Source of the DNA: an uncultured Rhodobacterales bacterium
GTDB lineage: Bacteria; Pseudomonadota; Alphaproteobacteria; Rhodobacterales; Rhodobacteraceae
Direction: 5' to 3'
Assembly (NCBI GenBank): GCA_937901055.1
Contig: CALCGO010000118.1
Location: forward strand, 1-12,613
Length of the DNA: 12,613 bases
This document shows positions 5,623-12,340 of this stretch, piece by piece; the first letter of the stretch is position 1; the number at the start of each line of letters is the position of its first letter. The notes beneath the pieces are model-generated. The model searched no databases. It saw nothing but the letters and a program-made list of their open reading frames with translations, and was not told where the DNA came from. The translations under genes and the position numbers were made by a program.

Positions 5623-7074
5623 ATGAAAAAATTAGTAACTGCTTTTACGTCCGTCGCATTTTTAGGTAGCGCTTCCTACGCTTTGGCACAAAACCAGCTG
5701 GAAACAACACTCGACCTTGTTGTGCGCGGCATGATGGATGATGGGGCTGAGATTTCTTACGATGAACGCGTCATTGGTGCCGACGGCAGTGTCGAATACA
5801 CCGATTTGGTGATCGCCGCGCCGGATGAAGAATTTACTATGTCGATGGACTGGCTGAAAGGCGTACCTTCGGGATCAGACGTTACGTTTACAGTCTCCGA
5901 TACTATTGACGTTACTGGTCGGGAGGAAGGCATCGAGTTCTCGTTCGAGATTCAATCTTCCGCGTTTGAACTTACGACAAACGGATTGTTGCGCGAGGCG
6001 ATGAGCACTGAAGATGTTACCGTCACATTCTCGGCCGATAAATTCATCGTCGATGGCGGCGATCCTGACAGCGACGTCTTGCGAAAGATCTTCGTTGATC
6101 TTGGTGCGATTGATTTCGATCTGCTGGTGTCGACCGAAGAAATGTTCGTTAAGGGCGGTTTTGACTCCGAGAAGATGGACGTCGCCTACGACTATACCAT
6201 TGAGGGTGACTCGCAAGATGTAGAACAAACTACCGGAGCCACCATCGTGTCGTTCGAGTTTGACATTCCCGAAGACGAAGAAGATGCGCTTGGATATCTT
6301 GACGGTAGCAAGTCCGGAATAATCGAAATGGAAAGCGGCGCCAGTGAGTTCGTAATGACAATGGATACGGACGGAATTGCGTTGGGCATGGAGGGCGCTT
6401 CTGGTGCCGGTACCTTCTTGCTGGAAGTTGTTGATGGAAACATCACATATGATGTAAATGCCGACGGTTTCGATATGCTTGTGACGCCTGGTCCTGGTTT
6501 GCCAATTCCACCAGTTGAGGTTGCGATGGGCGAAATGGCCATGAAACTTATCGTTCCTGCTGGTGCCGCAGATGCGCCTGCCGAAATGATCATTGATATC
6601 TTATTTGCTGATCTCGTTGTTGGCGAAGGCCTATGGTCGATGATTGACCCAGGCCAGACAATTTCACGTGATCCGGCGCAGTTGGATATTGATATTGAAG
6701 CACTAGTTCAGCTTGACGCGATGGCGGCGGCCGCAGGTGAAGATCCTGCATCTGCTGCAACAATACACAGCCTTGATATCAATCAGGTTCTGTTGTCACT
6801 TGCCGGGGCTTCCATTCAAATGGATGGTGCTGCGACGTTCGACAACTCCGGCCCGATTCCGATGCCGCTGGGTTCTTTGAACATCGACTTGCGCGGTATC
6901 TCTACTTTGTCGAACCAGCTAGTGGCGCTTGGCTTGCTTGATCAAATGCAGGCGGGTATGGCAATGGGCATGATGATGGCGTTCGGCAAGCCGGGCGACG
7001 AAGCTGACCAGTTCATCTCCGAGATCACGTTCACAGAAGATGGGATTATGGCGAACGGCCAATCGATCCGCTAA
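5623..7074 (+). CDS. Acidic exported protein, DUF2125-like
   Basis: A 483-residue exported protein with a clear signal peptide (MKKLVTAFTS... cleaved near YALA|Q, residue 22). The mature protein is strongly acidic, rich in D, E, G and M, has no obvious catalytic motif, and reads like alternating beta strands. Overall composition, length and the C-terminal pattern (LLDQMQAGM, a Met-rich GMAMGMMMAF, then FTEDGIMANGQSIR) resemble the DUF2125 family found in alphaproteobacteria, whose function is unknown. That family call is from general resemblance and is moderate. The start is ATG at 5623, with GGAG at 5610-5613 nine nt upstream and a normal signal peptide; TTG at 5605 would add six residues before the signal. 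A 109-bp gap separates it from the SH3 gene, so it may have its own promoter. A strong intrinsic terminator follows. Confidence 0.65.
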   Translation: MKKLVTAFTSVAFLGSASYALAQNQLETTLDLVVRGMMDDGAEISYDERVIGADGSVEYTDLVIAAPDEEFTMSMDWLKGVPSGSDVTFTVSDTIDVTGREEGIEFSFEIQSSAFELTTNGLLREAMSTEDVTVTFSADKFIVDGGDPDSDVLRKIFVDLGAIDFDLLVSTEEMFVKGGFDSEKMDVAYDYTIEGDSQDVEQTTGATIVSFEFDIPEDEEDALGYLDGSKSGIIEMESGASEFVMTMDTDGIALGMEGASGAGTFLLEVVDGNITYDVNADGFDMLVTPGPGLPIPPVEVAMGEMAMKLIVPAGAADAPAEMIIDILFADLVVGEGLWSMIDPGQTISRDPAQLDIDIEALVQLDAMAAAAGEDPASAATIHSLDINQVLLSLAGASIQMDGAATFDNSGPIPMPLGSLNIDLRGISTLSNQLVALGLLDQMQAGMAMGMMMAFGKPGDEADQFISEITFTEDGIMANGQSIR

Positions 7075-7096
7075 ACTAGACCTACTTAAGGTTTTT

Positions 7097-7126
7097 GGCC
7101 TGTCGTTAGCTCGGCGGGCCTTTTTT
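7097..7126 (+). terminator. Intrinsic terminator after the DUF2125-like gene
   Basis: GGCCTGTCG at 7097-7105 pairs with CGGCGGGCC at 7112-7120 over 9 bp (two G-U pairs) with the loop TTAGCT, followed by six T residues at 7121-7126. It begins 22 bp after the stop codon. On the minus strand no T-run follows the hairpin, so it works mainly on the + strand and protects against read-through into the opposing Smr gene. Confidence 0.9.
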
Positions 7127-7129
7127 GTG

Positions 7130-7738
7130 CTAGCGGGTACGGCGCAGGTACACATAATACGCCCCGCCGCCGCCGTGTTTGGCGTGGGCGGGGGTTATTT
7201 GTAAAATCTTCGGTTTCAAATCAGGGCGGTTCAGCCAATGCGGCAGACTGTGGCGCAATATGCCTTGGCGAGTCGGCATGATACCTTCTTCAACGCGCGT
7301 AGAATTGCCTTTGCCGGTGATAACCAAGGCAAGTCTTTTTCCAGCGGAGTGACTACGGTGGATAAAAGCAGTTAATTCAGAATGGGCTTGCGCTGCAGTC
7401 AGGCCGTGCAAATCGAGCCGCGCATCGGGTTTGATCTTGCCTTTGCGAAGCCGGTCAAAATTCTTGCGATCCATGTTGTGGGCCGGATTTTCACTAGCCT
7501 TCATCGGATCGACGGCTAAATTTATAGTCACGCGCGCCTCGGGTCGCATTCCACCGATCTGTGTCAGCGGACTGATCATTTGACGAGATGGTTTATGTGC
7601 CAAAGGCACACGCTCAGGTTCAGGGGTAAAAGTTACTTTGAGCGGTTTCACCGAATGCAGAGGGATGGTGGTCTGGGTGACCTTTGACCATACCTCATGA
7701 TCGTCTTCGCTTAGTTTCCTGTGTTTTCGGCGTACCAT
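7130..7738 (-). CDS. Smr-domain protein
   Basis: A 202-residue protein with a C-terminal Smr (small MutS-related) domain. Motifs are LDLHGLT at 108-114, ITGKG at 140-144 and HGGGGAYYVYLRR at 188-200. These define the Smr fold, which in related proteins has nicking-endonuclease or RNA-cleaving activity. The first 90 residues are basic, low in hydrophobic content and probably disordered, as in SmrA/YdaL-like stand-alone proteins. The ATG start lies only 9 bp after the stop codon of the Tim44-domain gene, and I see no good Shine-Dalgarno in between, so it probably depends on translation of that gene. The role in this organism (DNA repair or ribosome rescue/RNA quality control) cannot be told from sequence. 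Confidence 0.85.
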   Translation of the reverse strand: MVRRKHRKLSEDDHEVWSKVTQTTIPLHSVKPLKVTFTPEPERVPLAHKPSRQMISPLTQIGGMRPEARVTINLAVDPMKASENPAHNMDRKNFDRLRKGKIKPDARLDLHGLTAAQAHSELTAFIHRSHSAGKRLALVITGKGNSTRVEEGIMPTRQGILRHSLPHWLNRPDLKPKILQITPAHAKHGGGGAYYVYLRRTR

Positions 7739-7747
7739 GACGAGGGC

Positions 7748-8398
7748 TTATGCCCCGGTCCCAACCAAAAGCCAGTTCGGATTATCACCACCCATAAGAC
7801 GCGCAAATGTCCATGTATCCGATTGCTTTTTAATGTGCTTTTCATCGCCTTCAACGACTTCGCCTTCGGCGTTGCGAACAACAGATGTTAGCTCCCCGGT
7901 GAACTTCATGGTGATTTCGGCTTCGCTGTTTTCTTCGTCAAATTTTGCGCCAGTTAATTTAACACTGCTTACACCGATGAAATTTGCGTCGACGGTAAGG
8001 CCGCTATCGACCCGCGCAGTAATGGCTGTGGAGAAAGATTCGTACACATCGGGTGCAAGATATTGTTCGAGAAACGGTAGATCGCCGTTTTCAAACGCCA
8101 TCAGGATCATTTCGTATGCTTGTCGCGCACCGCCTGTGAAAACTTCGACCGAAAAACCGGATTCAATCCGTTTCATCGCGGTCAGTGCTTTGCCGGATTC
8201 ACTGTTCAAGTCAATATAGTTCGAAATATCAAAGTCTTCGCCGCCACCGTCGATCACTTCGAACTTGCGTTTCGCAGGGCGCGCGGGGGCCGACGTATCT
8301 TCATATCCTTCGCGTGTTCCAAGAACGCTACGAAGGCGAAGCACCAGAAATAACGCCACTCCGGCAAGAACAATAATTTGAACCAGTTGCGAACCCAT
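7748..8398 (-). CDS. Tim44-domain membrane-anchored protein
   Basis: A 216-residue protein with one N-terminal membrane anchor (about residues 4-22, LVQIIVLAGVALFLVLRL), then LRSVLGTREGYE, a conserved start of bacterial Tim44-domain proteins, a charged linker, and a Tim44/TimA-like domain from about residue 72 to the end. In mitochondria Tim44 tethers Hsp70 to the import pore; the bacterial versions are anchored proteins of the inner membrane whose partners are less clear. The ATG at 8398 has AAAGG 8 nt upstream. It is divergent from fxsA and upstream of the Smr-domain gene in one transcript. The 117-bp divergent gap holds a 19-bp palindrome. Its location next to fxsA and secB is typical of Rhodobacterales and mildly suggests an envelope or protein-export role. 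Confidence 0.82.
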   Translation of the reverse strand: MGSQLVQIIVLAGVALFLVLRLRSVLGTREGYEDTSAPARPAKRKFEVIDGGGEDFDISNYIDLNSESGKALTAMKRIESGFSVEVFTGGARQAYEMILMAFENGDLPFLEQYLAPDVYESFSTAITARVDSGLTVDANFIGVSSVKLTGAKFDEENSEAEITMKFTGELTSVVRNAEGEVVEGDEKHIKKQSDTWTFARLMGGDNPNWLLVGTGA

Positions 8399-8432
8399 CG
8401 GATCGACCTTTCGAAAAAATTCTGGCTAAACA

Positions 8433-8462
8433 TTGGCGTTCGGCCTATTCGCTACCTATGTA
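8433..8462 (+). promoter_or_regulatory. Candidate promoter for fxsA
   Basis: TTGGCG at 8433-8438 and TATGTA at 8457-8462 are separated by 18 bp, a reasonable sigma-70-type layout. This would start transcription near 8469, about 47 bp before the fxsA ATG. The hexamers each match only partly, so the call is tentative. Confidence 0.35.
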
Positions 8463-8473
8463 AGCATTGTGAG

Positions 8474-8492
8474 GGGCCAAGTCCATTGGCCC
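8474..8492. promoter_or_regulatory. 19-bp palindrome in the fxsA leader
   Basis: GGGCCAA at 8474-8480 and TTGGCCC at 8486-8492 form perfect 7-bp arms around GTCCA. It lies 24 bp upstream of the fxsA start and downstream of the candidate promoter. It could be an operator for a dimeric repressor or a stable hairpin in the 5' UTR. There is no T-run after it, so it is not a terminator. Confidence 0.45.
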
Positions 8493-8515
8493 GGTGTAAA
8501 CTTTGGAAAAGGCAT

Positions 8516-9007
8516 ATGTGGCTATTTTTTCTATTCGTAGCGGTTCCGATCATTGAGATCGGACTATTCATTCAAGTCGGAGGATTCCTCGGGCTGTGGA
8601 CTACATTGGCGATCGTCGTTCTGACGGCACTGGTCGGGACAGCATTGATGCGAGCGCAAGGCATGGCGGCGCTCCAAAAGTTGCAATCCAGCATTGAAAG
8701 CGGTGGTAATCCAGCAGATCCTATAGCGAACGGGGCCTTCATCCTAATCGCGGGATTACTGCTGCTAACACCGGGGTTTTTCACCGATACGGTTGGTCTG
8801 TTGTTATTGGTGCCACCAGTGCGCCAATTACTTATCCGTACGGTTGCTGCACAACTTAAGGCGCGTGCCACGGTTTACGCATCGGGCGGTTCCCAAACGC
8901 AAACACGGTATGCATCTGACGCTGTTCTTGATGGTGATTTCGAAGTTGTCGAAGACAACGTAAACGGCGAACCCGGAAATTCCGGCTGGACACGCCCAGA
9001 GGAGTGA
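8516..9007 (+). CDS. fxsA: FxsA family membrane protein
   Basis: A 163-residue inner-membrane protein of the FxsA family; in E. coli its overproduction relieves F-plasmid exclusion of phage T7, but the normal function is unknown. The hallmarks are PIIEIGLFIQVG at 11-22, GTALMRAQG at 41-49 and the conserved LTPGFFTDTVGLLLLVPPVR at 84-103. Hydrophobic segments lie at about 3-19, 23-44, 71-87 and 90-103. The C-terminal 50 residues are polar and acidic (LDGDFEVVEDN), presumably cytoplasmic. The start is ATG at 8516, preceded by GGAAAAGG; the frame extends upstream to 8378 but that would overlap the divergent Tim44 gene and add non-conserved sequence. It lies 76 bp upstream of secB on the same strand. 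A hairpin spans its stop codon. Confidence 0.9.
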   Translation: MWLFFLFVAVPIIEIGLFIQVGGFLGLWTTLAIVVLTALVGTALMRAQGMAALQKLQSSIESGGNPADPIANGAFILIAGLLLLTPGFFTDTVGLLLLVPPVRQLLIRTVAAQLKARATVYASGGSQTQTRYASDAVLDGDFEVVEDNVNGEPGNSGWTRPEE

Positions 9008-9026
9008 ACGAGCGATTGTTCCTCCT
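9000..9026 (+). other. Hairpin over the fxsA stop codon
   Basis: AGGAG-T-GAAC at 9000-9009 pairs with GTTCCTCCT at 9018-9026, giving a 9-bp stem with one bulged T and the loop GAGCGATT. The TGA stop of fxsA (9005-9007) lies within the left arm. No T-run follows, so full termination is unlikely. It could tune fxsA-secB read-through or protect the fxsA mRNA end. Confidence 0.4.
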
Positions 9027-9083
9027 GCATAGAAGTGATACTCCGATTTCCAATAATTAGAACCACATCAGGAATTCGTTAAA

Positions 9084-9581
9084 ATGGCAGAAGAAAACAA
9101 CGGCGCGGCAGATGCAACACCCCCGCAGCAGCCTATCGTGAAAGTCCTTAACCAGTATATCCGTGATCTATCGTTTGAAAACGTAGCGCTTCAAAAAGAC
9201 CGGATGCCGGAAGGTCAAACCAATTTCGAAGTTCAGGTTGCGCTTGACGCACGAAAGGTTGGCGAAAACCAATACGAAGTAATCAATAAGGTGAAAGTTA
9301 ACGCCACAATTGGCGAGGATAAAATTTTCATCCTCGAGCTGGATTACGCTGGTCGCTTCAGCATCGACAACGTGCCAAACGAGCAAATGCACGCATTCTT
9401 AATGATCGAGTGCCCACGGATGATATTCCCGTATCTTCGTCGTGTTGTTGGTGATGTCACACGAGATGGTGGTTATCCGCCACTTAATTTGGACAATATT
9501 GACTTCCTAGCGTTGTATCGCAACCAGATGGCGAAGATGGCGCAGGCACAAGCCGAAGCCAAGGAAGCTCCAATTTCCTAA
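9084..9581 (+). CDS. secB: Protein-export chaperone SecB
   Basis: SecB, the cytoplasmic tetrameric chaperone that keeps preproteins unfolded and hands them to SecA. The protein has 165 residues. Family blocks are YIRDLSFEN at 25-33, LELDYAGRFSI at 84-94, ECPRMIFPYLRR at 109-120 and TRDGGYPPLNLDNIDF at 126-141. The N-terminal 18 residues are polar and alanine-rich. The C-terminal tail (about 147-165) is a helix-forming QMAKMAQAQAEAKE segment. The ATG at 9084 has AGGA at 9070-9073, 10 nt upstream. I could not find a convincing promoter in the 76 bp after fxsA, so it may be partly co-transcribed with that gene. A shared terminator separates it from the opposing dnaQ. Confidence 0.96.
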   Translation: MAEENNGAADATPPQQPIVKVLNQYIRDLSFENVALQKDRMPEGQTNFEVQVALDARKVGENQYEVINKVKVNATIGEDKIFILELDYAGRFSIDNVPNEQMHAFLMIECPRMIFPYLRRVVGDVTRDGGYPPLNLDNIDFLALYRNQMAKMAQAQAEAKEAPIS

Positions 9582-9602
9582 ACTATTGAAATTTTCGAAA
9601 AG

Positions 9603-9626
9603 GGCGGCCATTCGGTCGCCTTTTTT
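9603..9626. terminator. Intrinsic terminator between secB and dnaQ
   Basis: GGCGGCC at 9603-9609 pairs with GGTCGCC at 9614-9620 over 7 bp (one G-U) with the loop ATTC, followed by TTTTTT at 9621-9626. In the minus direction the hairpin is followed by CTTTTC, so it can also act, more weakly, on the dnaQ transcript. The dnaQ stop codon lies partly in the T-run. Confidence 0.85.
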
Positions 9627-10317
9627 ATTTGAATTGCGCCCAAATGGCGTTTTCACCCATTTTTTCCACCAGTTCCTTGTGCGCTTGCGATTCCGCGTCG
9701 GTAAGTCGGGTTGGCAGCGGGTTTGGCCGTTCTGGTGGGCTCCAACTGTCGGCCGCGCCACTGTCAGTTACGTCGTTATTCGATACTACCGACAACGCGA
9801 AATCCGGCTGGCGGCCACCGATCAGTTCTAGATAAACTTCTGCGAGAATCTCGGAATCGAGCAACGCGCCGTGTAGCTCTCGCTCGGTAGTAATTCCAAA
9901 CCGACGGCACAACGCATCTAGCGAGTTCTGCGCCCCCGGGAATTTTTTTCGAGCAATCGCCAACGTATCTAACGCTTGAGCCCAAGGAAGTTCCGGCCTT
10001 TCCGTCCATTTCAGTTCCGCATTTAGGAACTTCATATCAAACGCCGCGTTGTGGATAACCATCTTGGAATCACCAACAAAATCCAGAAATGCTTGAGCAA
10101 TGTCAGCGAACAGCGGTTTGTCGGACAGAAACTCGGCACTCAATCCGTGAACGGCAAATGCGCCGTCTGGCATATCGCGTTGTGGGTTGATGTATTGATG
10201 GTATGTTTTGCCTGTTGGCATGTGGTTAAACAGTTCCACCGCGCCGATTTCGACTATCCGGTCACCGGAATTTGGGTCGAGGCCTGTCGTTTCCGTATCC
10301 ATCACGATTTCACGCAT
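9625..10317 (-). CDS. dnaQ: DNA polymerase III epsilon subunit (3'-5' proofreading exonuclease)
   Basis: A DEDDh-type 3'-5' exonuclease, the proofreading subunit of the replicative polymerase, 230 residues. Exo I is MDTETTG at 6-12 with D7 and E9. Exo II is HNAAFD at 89-94 with D94. Exo III is HGALLDSEILAEVY at 149-162 with H149 and D154. All five catalytic residues are present. A flexible linker (about 180-205) leads to a C-terminal segment ending GENAIWAQFK, which would bind the polymerase alpha subunit. The ATG follows the coaE stop codon with no gap, and AAAGGGGA inside the coaE end serves as its ribosome site. It is the last gene of the ppsR-maf-aroE-coaE-dnaQ operon, and it converges on secB across the shared terminator. 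Confidence 0.95.
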   Translation of the reverse strand: MREIVMDTETTGLDPNSGDRIVEIGAVELFNHMPTGKTYHQYINPQRDMPDGAFAVHGLSAEFLSDKPLFADIAQAFLDFVGDSKMVIHNAAFDMKFLNAELKWTERPELPWAQALDTLAIARKKFPGAQNSLDALCRRFGITTERELHGALLDSEILAEVYLELIGGRQPDFALSVVSNNDVTDSGAADSWSPPERPNPLPTRLTDAESQAHKELVEKMGENAIWAQFK

Positions 10318-10914
10318 CTACTTCCCCTTTAGTCGATCAATCAATGATAAAACCTCTGCCTGCGCGTGGTCTAGCCCTAATCCGGTATCAATCAGATAGT
10401 TCGCGCGGCGGCGTTTTTCGGCATCAGGTGTTTGTTTGGCCAATATAGTTTCGAAAACTTCTCGAGTCATTCCTTCGCGATCCATGACCCTTTGCTCTTG
10501 TGCGTCTTGGTCCGCTGTAACGACCACCACGCCGTCCAACCATGCATCCGCGCCTGTTTCAAACAACAGTGGGATATCACATACGATCAGTGGATTATCA
10601 GAATTTGCGTCCAAAAACTCCTGCCTATCTGCGGACACTAAAGGATGCACAGCTTCTTCGATACGTTTCAACAATCCTGAGTCGTTCAGTATCGCTTGGC
10701 GCAACGCGCTGCGATCAACCGCACCATTTTCTATAGCCGTTGGGACTAGGTCCTCGATGGCTCGAACCCCTGCCCCGCCGACATCGTAAAGCCTATGAAC
10801 CGAGGCGTCCGCGTCCCAAACCGGAACACCAGCCGCGCGGAAAAAATCCGCCGTGGTTGACTTGCCCATACCGATGGAACCCGTCAGCCCTAGAATATAC
10901 TGGCCATCACTCAT
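10318..10914 (-). CDS. coaE: Dephospho-CoA kinase
   Basis: CoaE carries out the last step of coenzyme A synthesis, phosphorylating the 3'-hydroxyl of dephospho-CoA with ATP. The protein has 198 residues, the usual length. GSIGMGKST at 12-20 is the P-loop. WDADASVH at 33-40 contains the aspartates of the dephospho-CoA site. HPLV is seen near residue 90 and CDIPLLFETG near 112-121, the lid/CoA-binding region. A C-terminal YLIDTGLGLDHAQ follows, typical of the family. The ATG start overlaps the aroE stop by 4 bp (ATGA) and its own TAG stop directly abuts the dnaQ start, so it is translated as part of one operon. Confidence 0.95.
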   Translation of the reverse strand: MSDGQYILGLTGSIGMGKSTTADFFRAAGVPVWDADASVHRLYDVGGAGVRAIEDLVPTAIENGAVDRSALRQAILNDSGLLKRIEEAVHPLVSADRQEFLDANSDNPLIVCDIPLLFETGADAWLDGVVVVTADQDAQEQRVMDREGMTREVFETILAKQTPDAEKRRRANYLIDTGLGLDHAQAEVLSLIDRLKGK

Positions 10915-11747
10915 GCGCTCAGCACCGCTTGTCGAAGGTCTTCGTCGACTTCAGGTTTTTTTTCAAACCAGCTTTCAAACCCGGGTACCGCTTGGTGCAA
11001 AAGCATTCCGAGACCATCAACTGTTTCCAGTCCGCGAGCCTGCGCCTTTGCAAGGAAAGGGGTGATCAAAGGGGCGTAAACTATATCCGTTACCAAAGCG
11101 TCCAGAGGTGCATCATCAAAATGCACCCGGAGTTCTGGCTGCCCCTCCATTCCTAACGAAGTGGTGTTAACTAGCGTTGCTGCGCCGTCCATCGCTTCGC
11201 TAACGTCGTTCCATTCGACCACCTCGACCTTCGCGCCGAAGTGGTTTGCAAGGTTTTCGGCGCGAATCCGGGTGCGATTTGCCAATCGGACTGTTGACGC
11301 CCCCTCATTAAGCAACGCCCAGACAACCGCTCGCGCGGCGCCACCGGCCCCGATAACAAGCGCTGGTTTGGTCTTTGGATTCCATTGTGGTGCGGATTGG
11401 CGTAGGTTTTGGATAAACCCGTATCCGTCCGTATTGTCAGCACCAATACTGCCATCGGCATGGAAATGTATCGTGTTTGCCGCCCCGATCAGCGCAGCAC
11501 TATCGGTAATGCTATCGGCAAGCTTTAATACCGCTTCCTTATGGGGGATCGTAACATTTACCCCTTTGAAGCCCTTTTTCGCCAATTTGCGGAGCCCAGA
11601 TTCAAATTCCTCTGGTGACAAAGCTATTCGCCGATACTCGCCGGGTAAACCGTAGCGTTTCAGCCAATGCCCGTGCAATGCCGGAGATTTGCTGTGCTTT
11701 ATCGGCCAACCGACAACTCCGGCTAGGGGTATTACTTCGTTACTCAT
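10911..11747 (-). CDS. aroE: Shikimate dehydrogenase
   Basis: AroE reduces 3-dehydroshikimate to shikimate with NADPH in the aromatic amino acid pathway. From the preferred start it has 278 residues. HSKSP at 18-22 holds the two serines that bind shikimate. NVTIPHK at 64-70 ends in the catalytic lysine K70. N91 (AANT) and D107 (DNTDG) complete the active site. GAGGAARA at 133-140 is the dinucleotide loop, and NRTR at 157-160 suggests NADPH. GLGMLLHQA at 245-253 is the conserved C-terminal block. The ATG at 11747 gives a 4-bp ATGA overlap with the maf stop and has GAGGGA about 10 nt upstream. A TTG at 11756 is in frame but too close to that site. It is in the middle of the operon. Confidence 0.95.
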   Translation of the reverse strand: MSNEVIPLAGVVGWPIKHSKSPALHGHWLKRYGLPGEYRRIALSPEEFESGLRKLAKKGFKGVNVTIPHKEAVLKLADSITDSAALIGAANTIHFHADGSIGADNTDGYGFIQNLRQSAPQWNPKTKPALVIGAGGAARAVVWALLNEGASTVRLANRTRIRAENLANHFGAKVEVVEWNDVSEAMDGAATLVNTTSLGMEGQPELRVHFDDAPLDALVTDIVYAPLITPFLAKAQARGLETVDGLGMLLHQAVPGFESWFEKKPEVDEDLRQAVLSA

Positions 11748-12340
11748 TCCTGACAAATCCCTCGCGTGCGTAAAAACCCCAGTATCTCCAGCAGCGGCAA
11801 TCCCAGTACCGAAAAGTAGTCGCCTTGAACCCGCGTGAACAATTGCGCGCCTGCCGCCTCCAGCTTATACGCCCCAACAGTCGTAAACAAATCTTCAGCG
11901 TGTGTTTGCAGATAATTTTCAAGAACTTCGTCACTAAATGGGCGCATCATCAACTGTGCGCGCCCGATATGCCGCCAAACTGGTGTGCCATCTTCAAAAA
12001 AAACGGCCGCGGAGAGAAGTTCGTGTGTTTTACCACGTAACGACTTGAGTTGCGTTCGTGCCGCGTCAATCGAGTCCGGTTTATCAAACGTTTTCTGGTT
12101 ACACACCAACACCTGGTCAGCTCCAAGCACTAGTGCCTCGGGGTTCTTTTTCGCCACCCGCCGCGCTTTCATTTCGGCAAGCGCATCTGCGATGTCCCGC
12201 GCCGGGGCGCTTTCGGCCAGCATACCAGCTTTGATCGCATCTTCATCCACACGGGCTACGGCGATTTCAAAAGGCACCCCAGCGTTCCGCAACATTTCGG
12301 CACGGATTTTGGAGCCAGAGGCCAAGATGAAGGGTTTCAT
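11744..12340 (-). CDS. maf: Maf-type nucleotide pyrophosphatase
   Basis: A Maf-family pyrophosphatase, which hydrolyses modified or canonical nucleoside triphosphates to monophosphates (house-cleaning and cell-division links). The protein has 198 residues. ASGSKIR at 7-13 is the substrate-binding N-terminus. GADQVL at 73-78 carries the acidic catalytic residue and resembles the YceF-like (m7GTP) subgroup more than the YhdE-like (dTTP/UTP) one, though this is not decisive. GAYKLEAAGAQLF at 156-168 and GDYFSVLGLPLLEIL at 173-187 are the conserved C-terminal blocks. ATG at 12340 overlaps the ppsR stop by 4 bp, with GGAG 8 nt upstream. Confidence 0.92.
   Translation of the reverse strand: MKPFILASGSKIRAEMLRNAGVPFEIAVARVDEDAIKAGMLAESAPARDIADALAEMKARRVAKKNPEALVLGADQVLVCNQKTFDKPDSIDAARTQLKSLRGKTHELLSAAVFFEDGTPVWRHIGRAQLMMRPFSDEVLENYLQTHAEDLFTTVGAYKLEAAGAQLFTRVQGDYFSVLGLPLLEILGFLRTRGICQE

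Noticed and set aside
6192..6593. 133-codon minus-strand open frame opposite the DUF2125-like gene
   Set aside because: Serine/proline-rich shadow of the acidic coding strand, no ribosome site or recognisable domain.
7737..8219. 160-codon + strand open frame over the Tim44-domain gene
   Set aside because: Antisense shadow; serine-rich, no conserved motif.
9016..9041. TTGTTC / TGATAC as a secB promoter
   Set aside because: Spacer of 14 bp is too short and both hexamers match weakly.
11161..11655. 164-codon + strand open frame over aroE
   Set aside because: Antisense shadow of a well-conserved gene; alanine/serine-rich translation with no motif.
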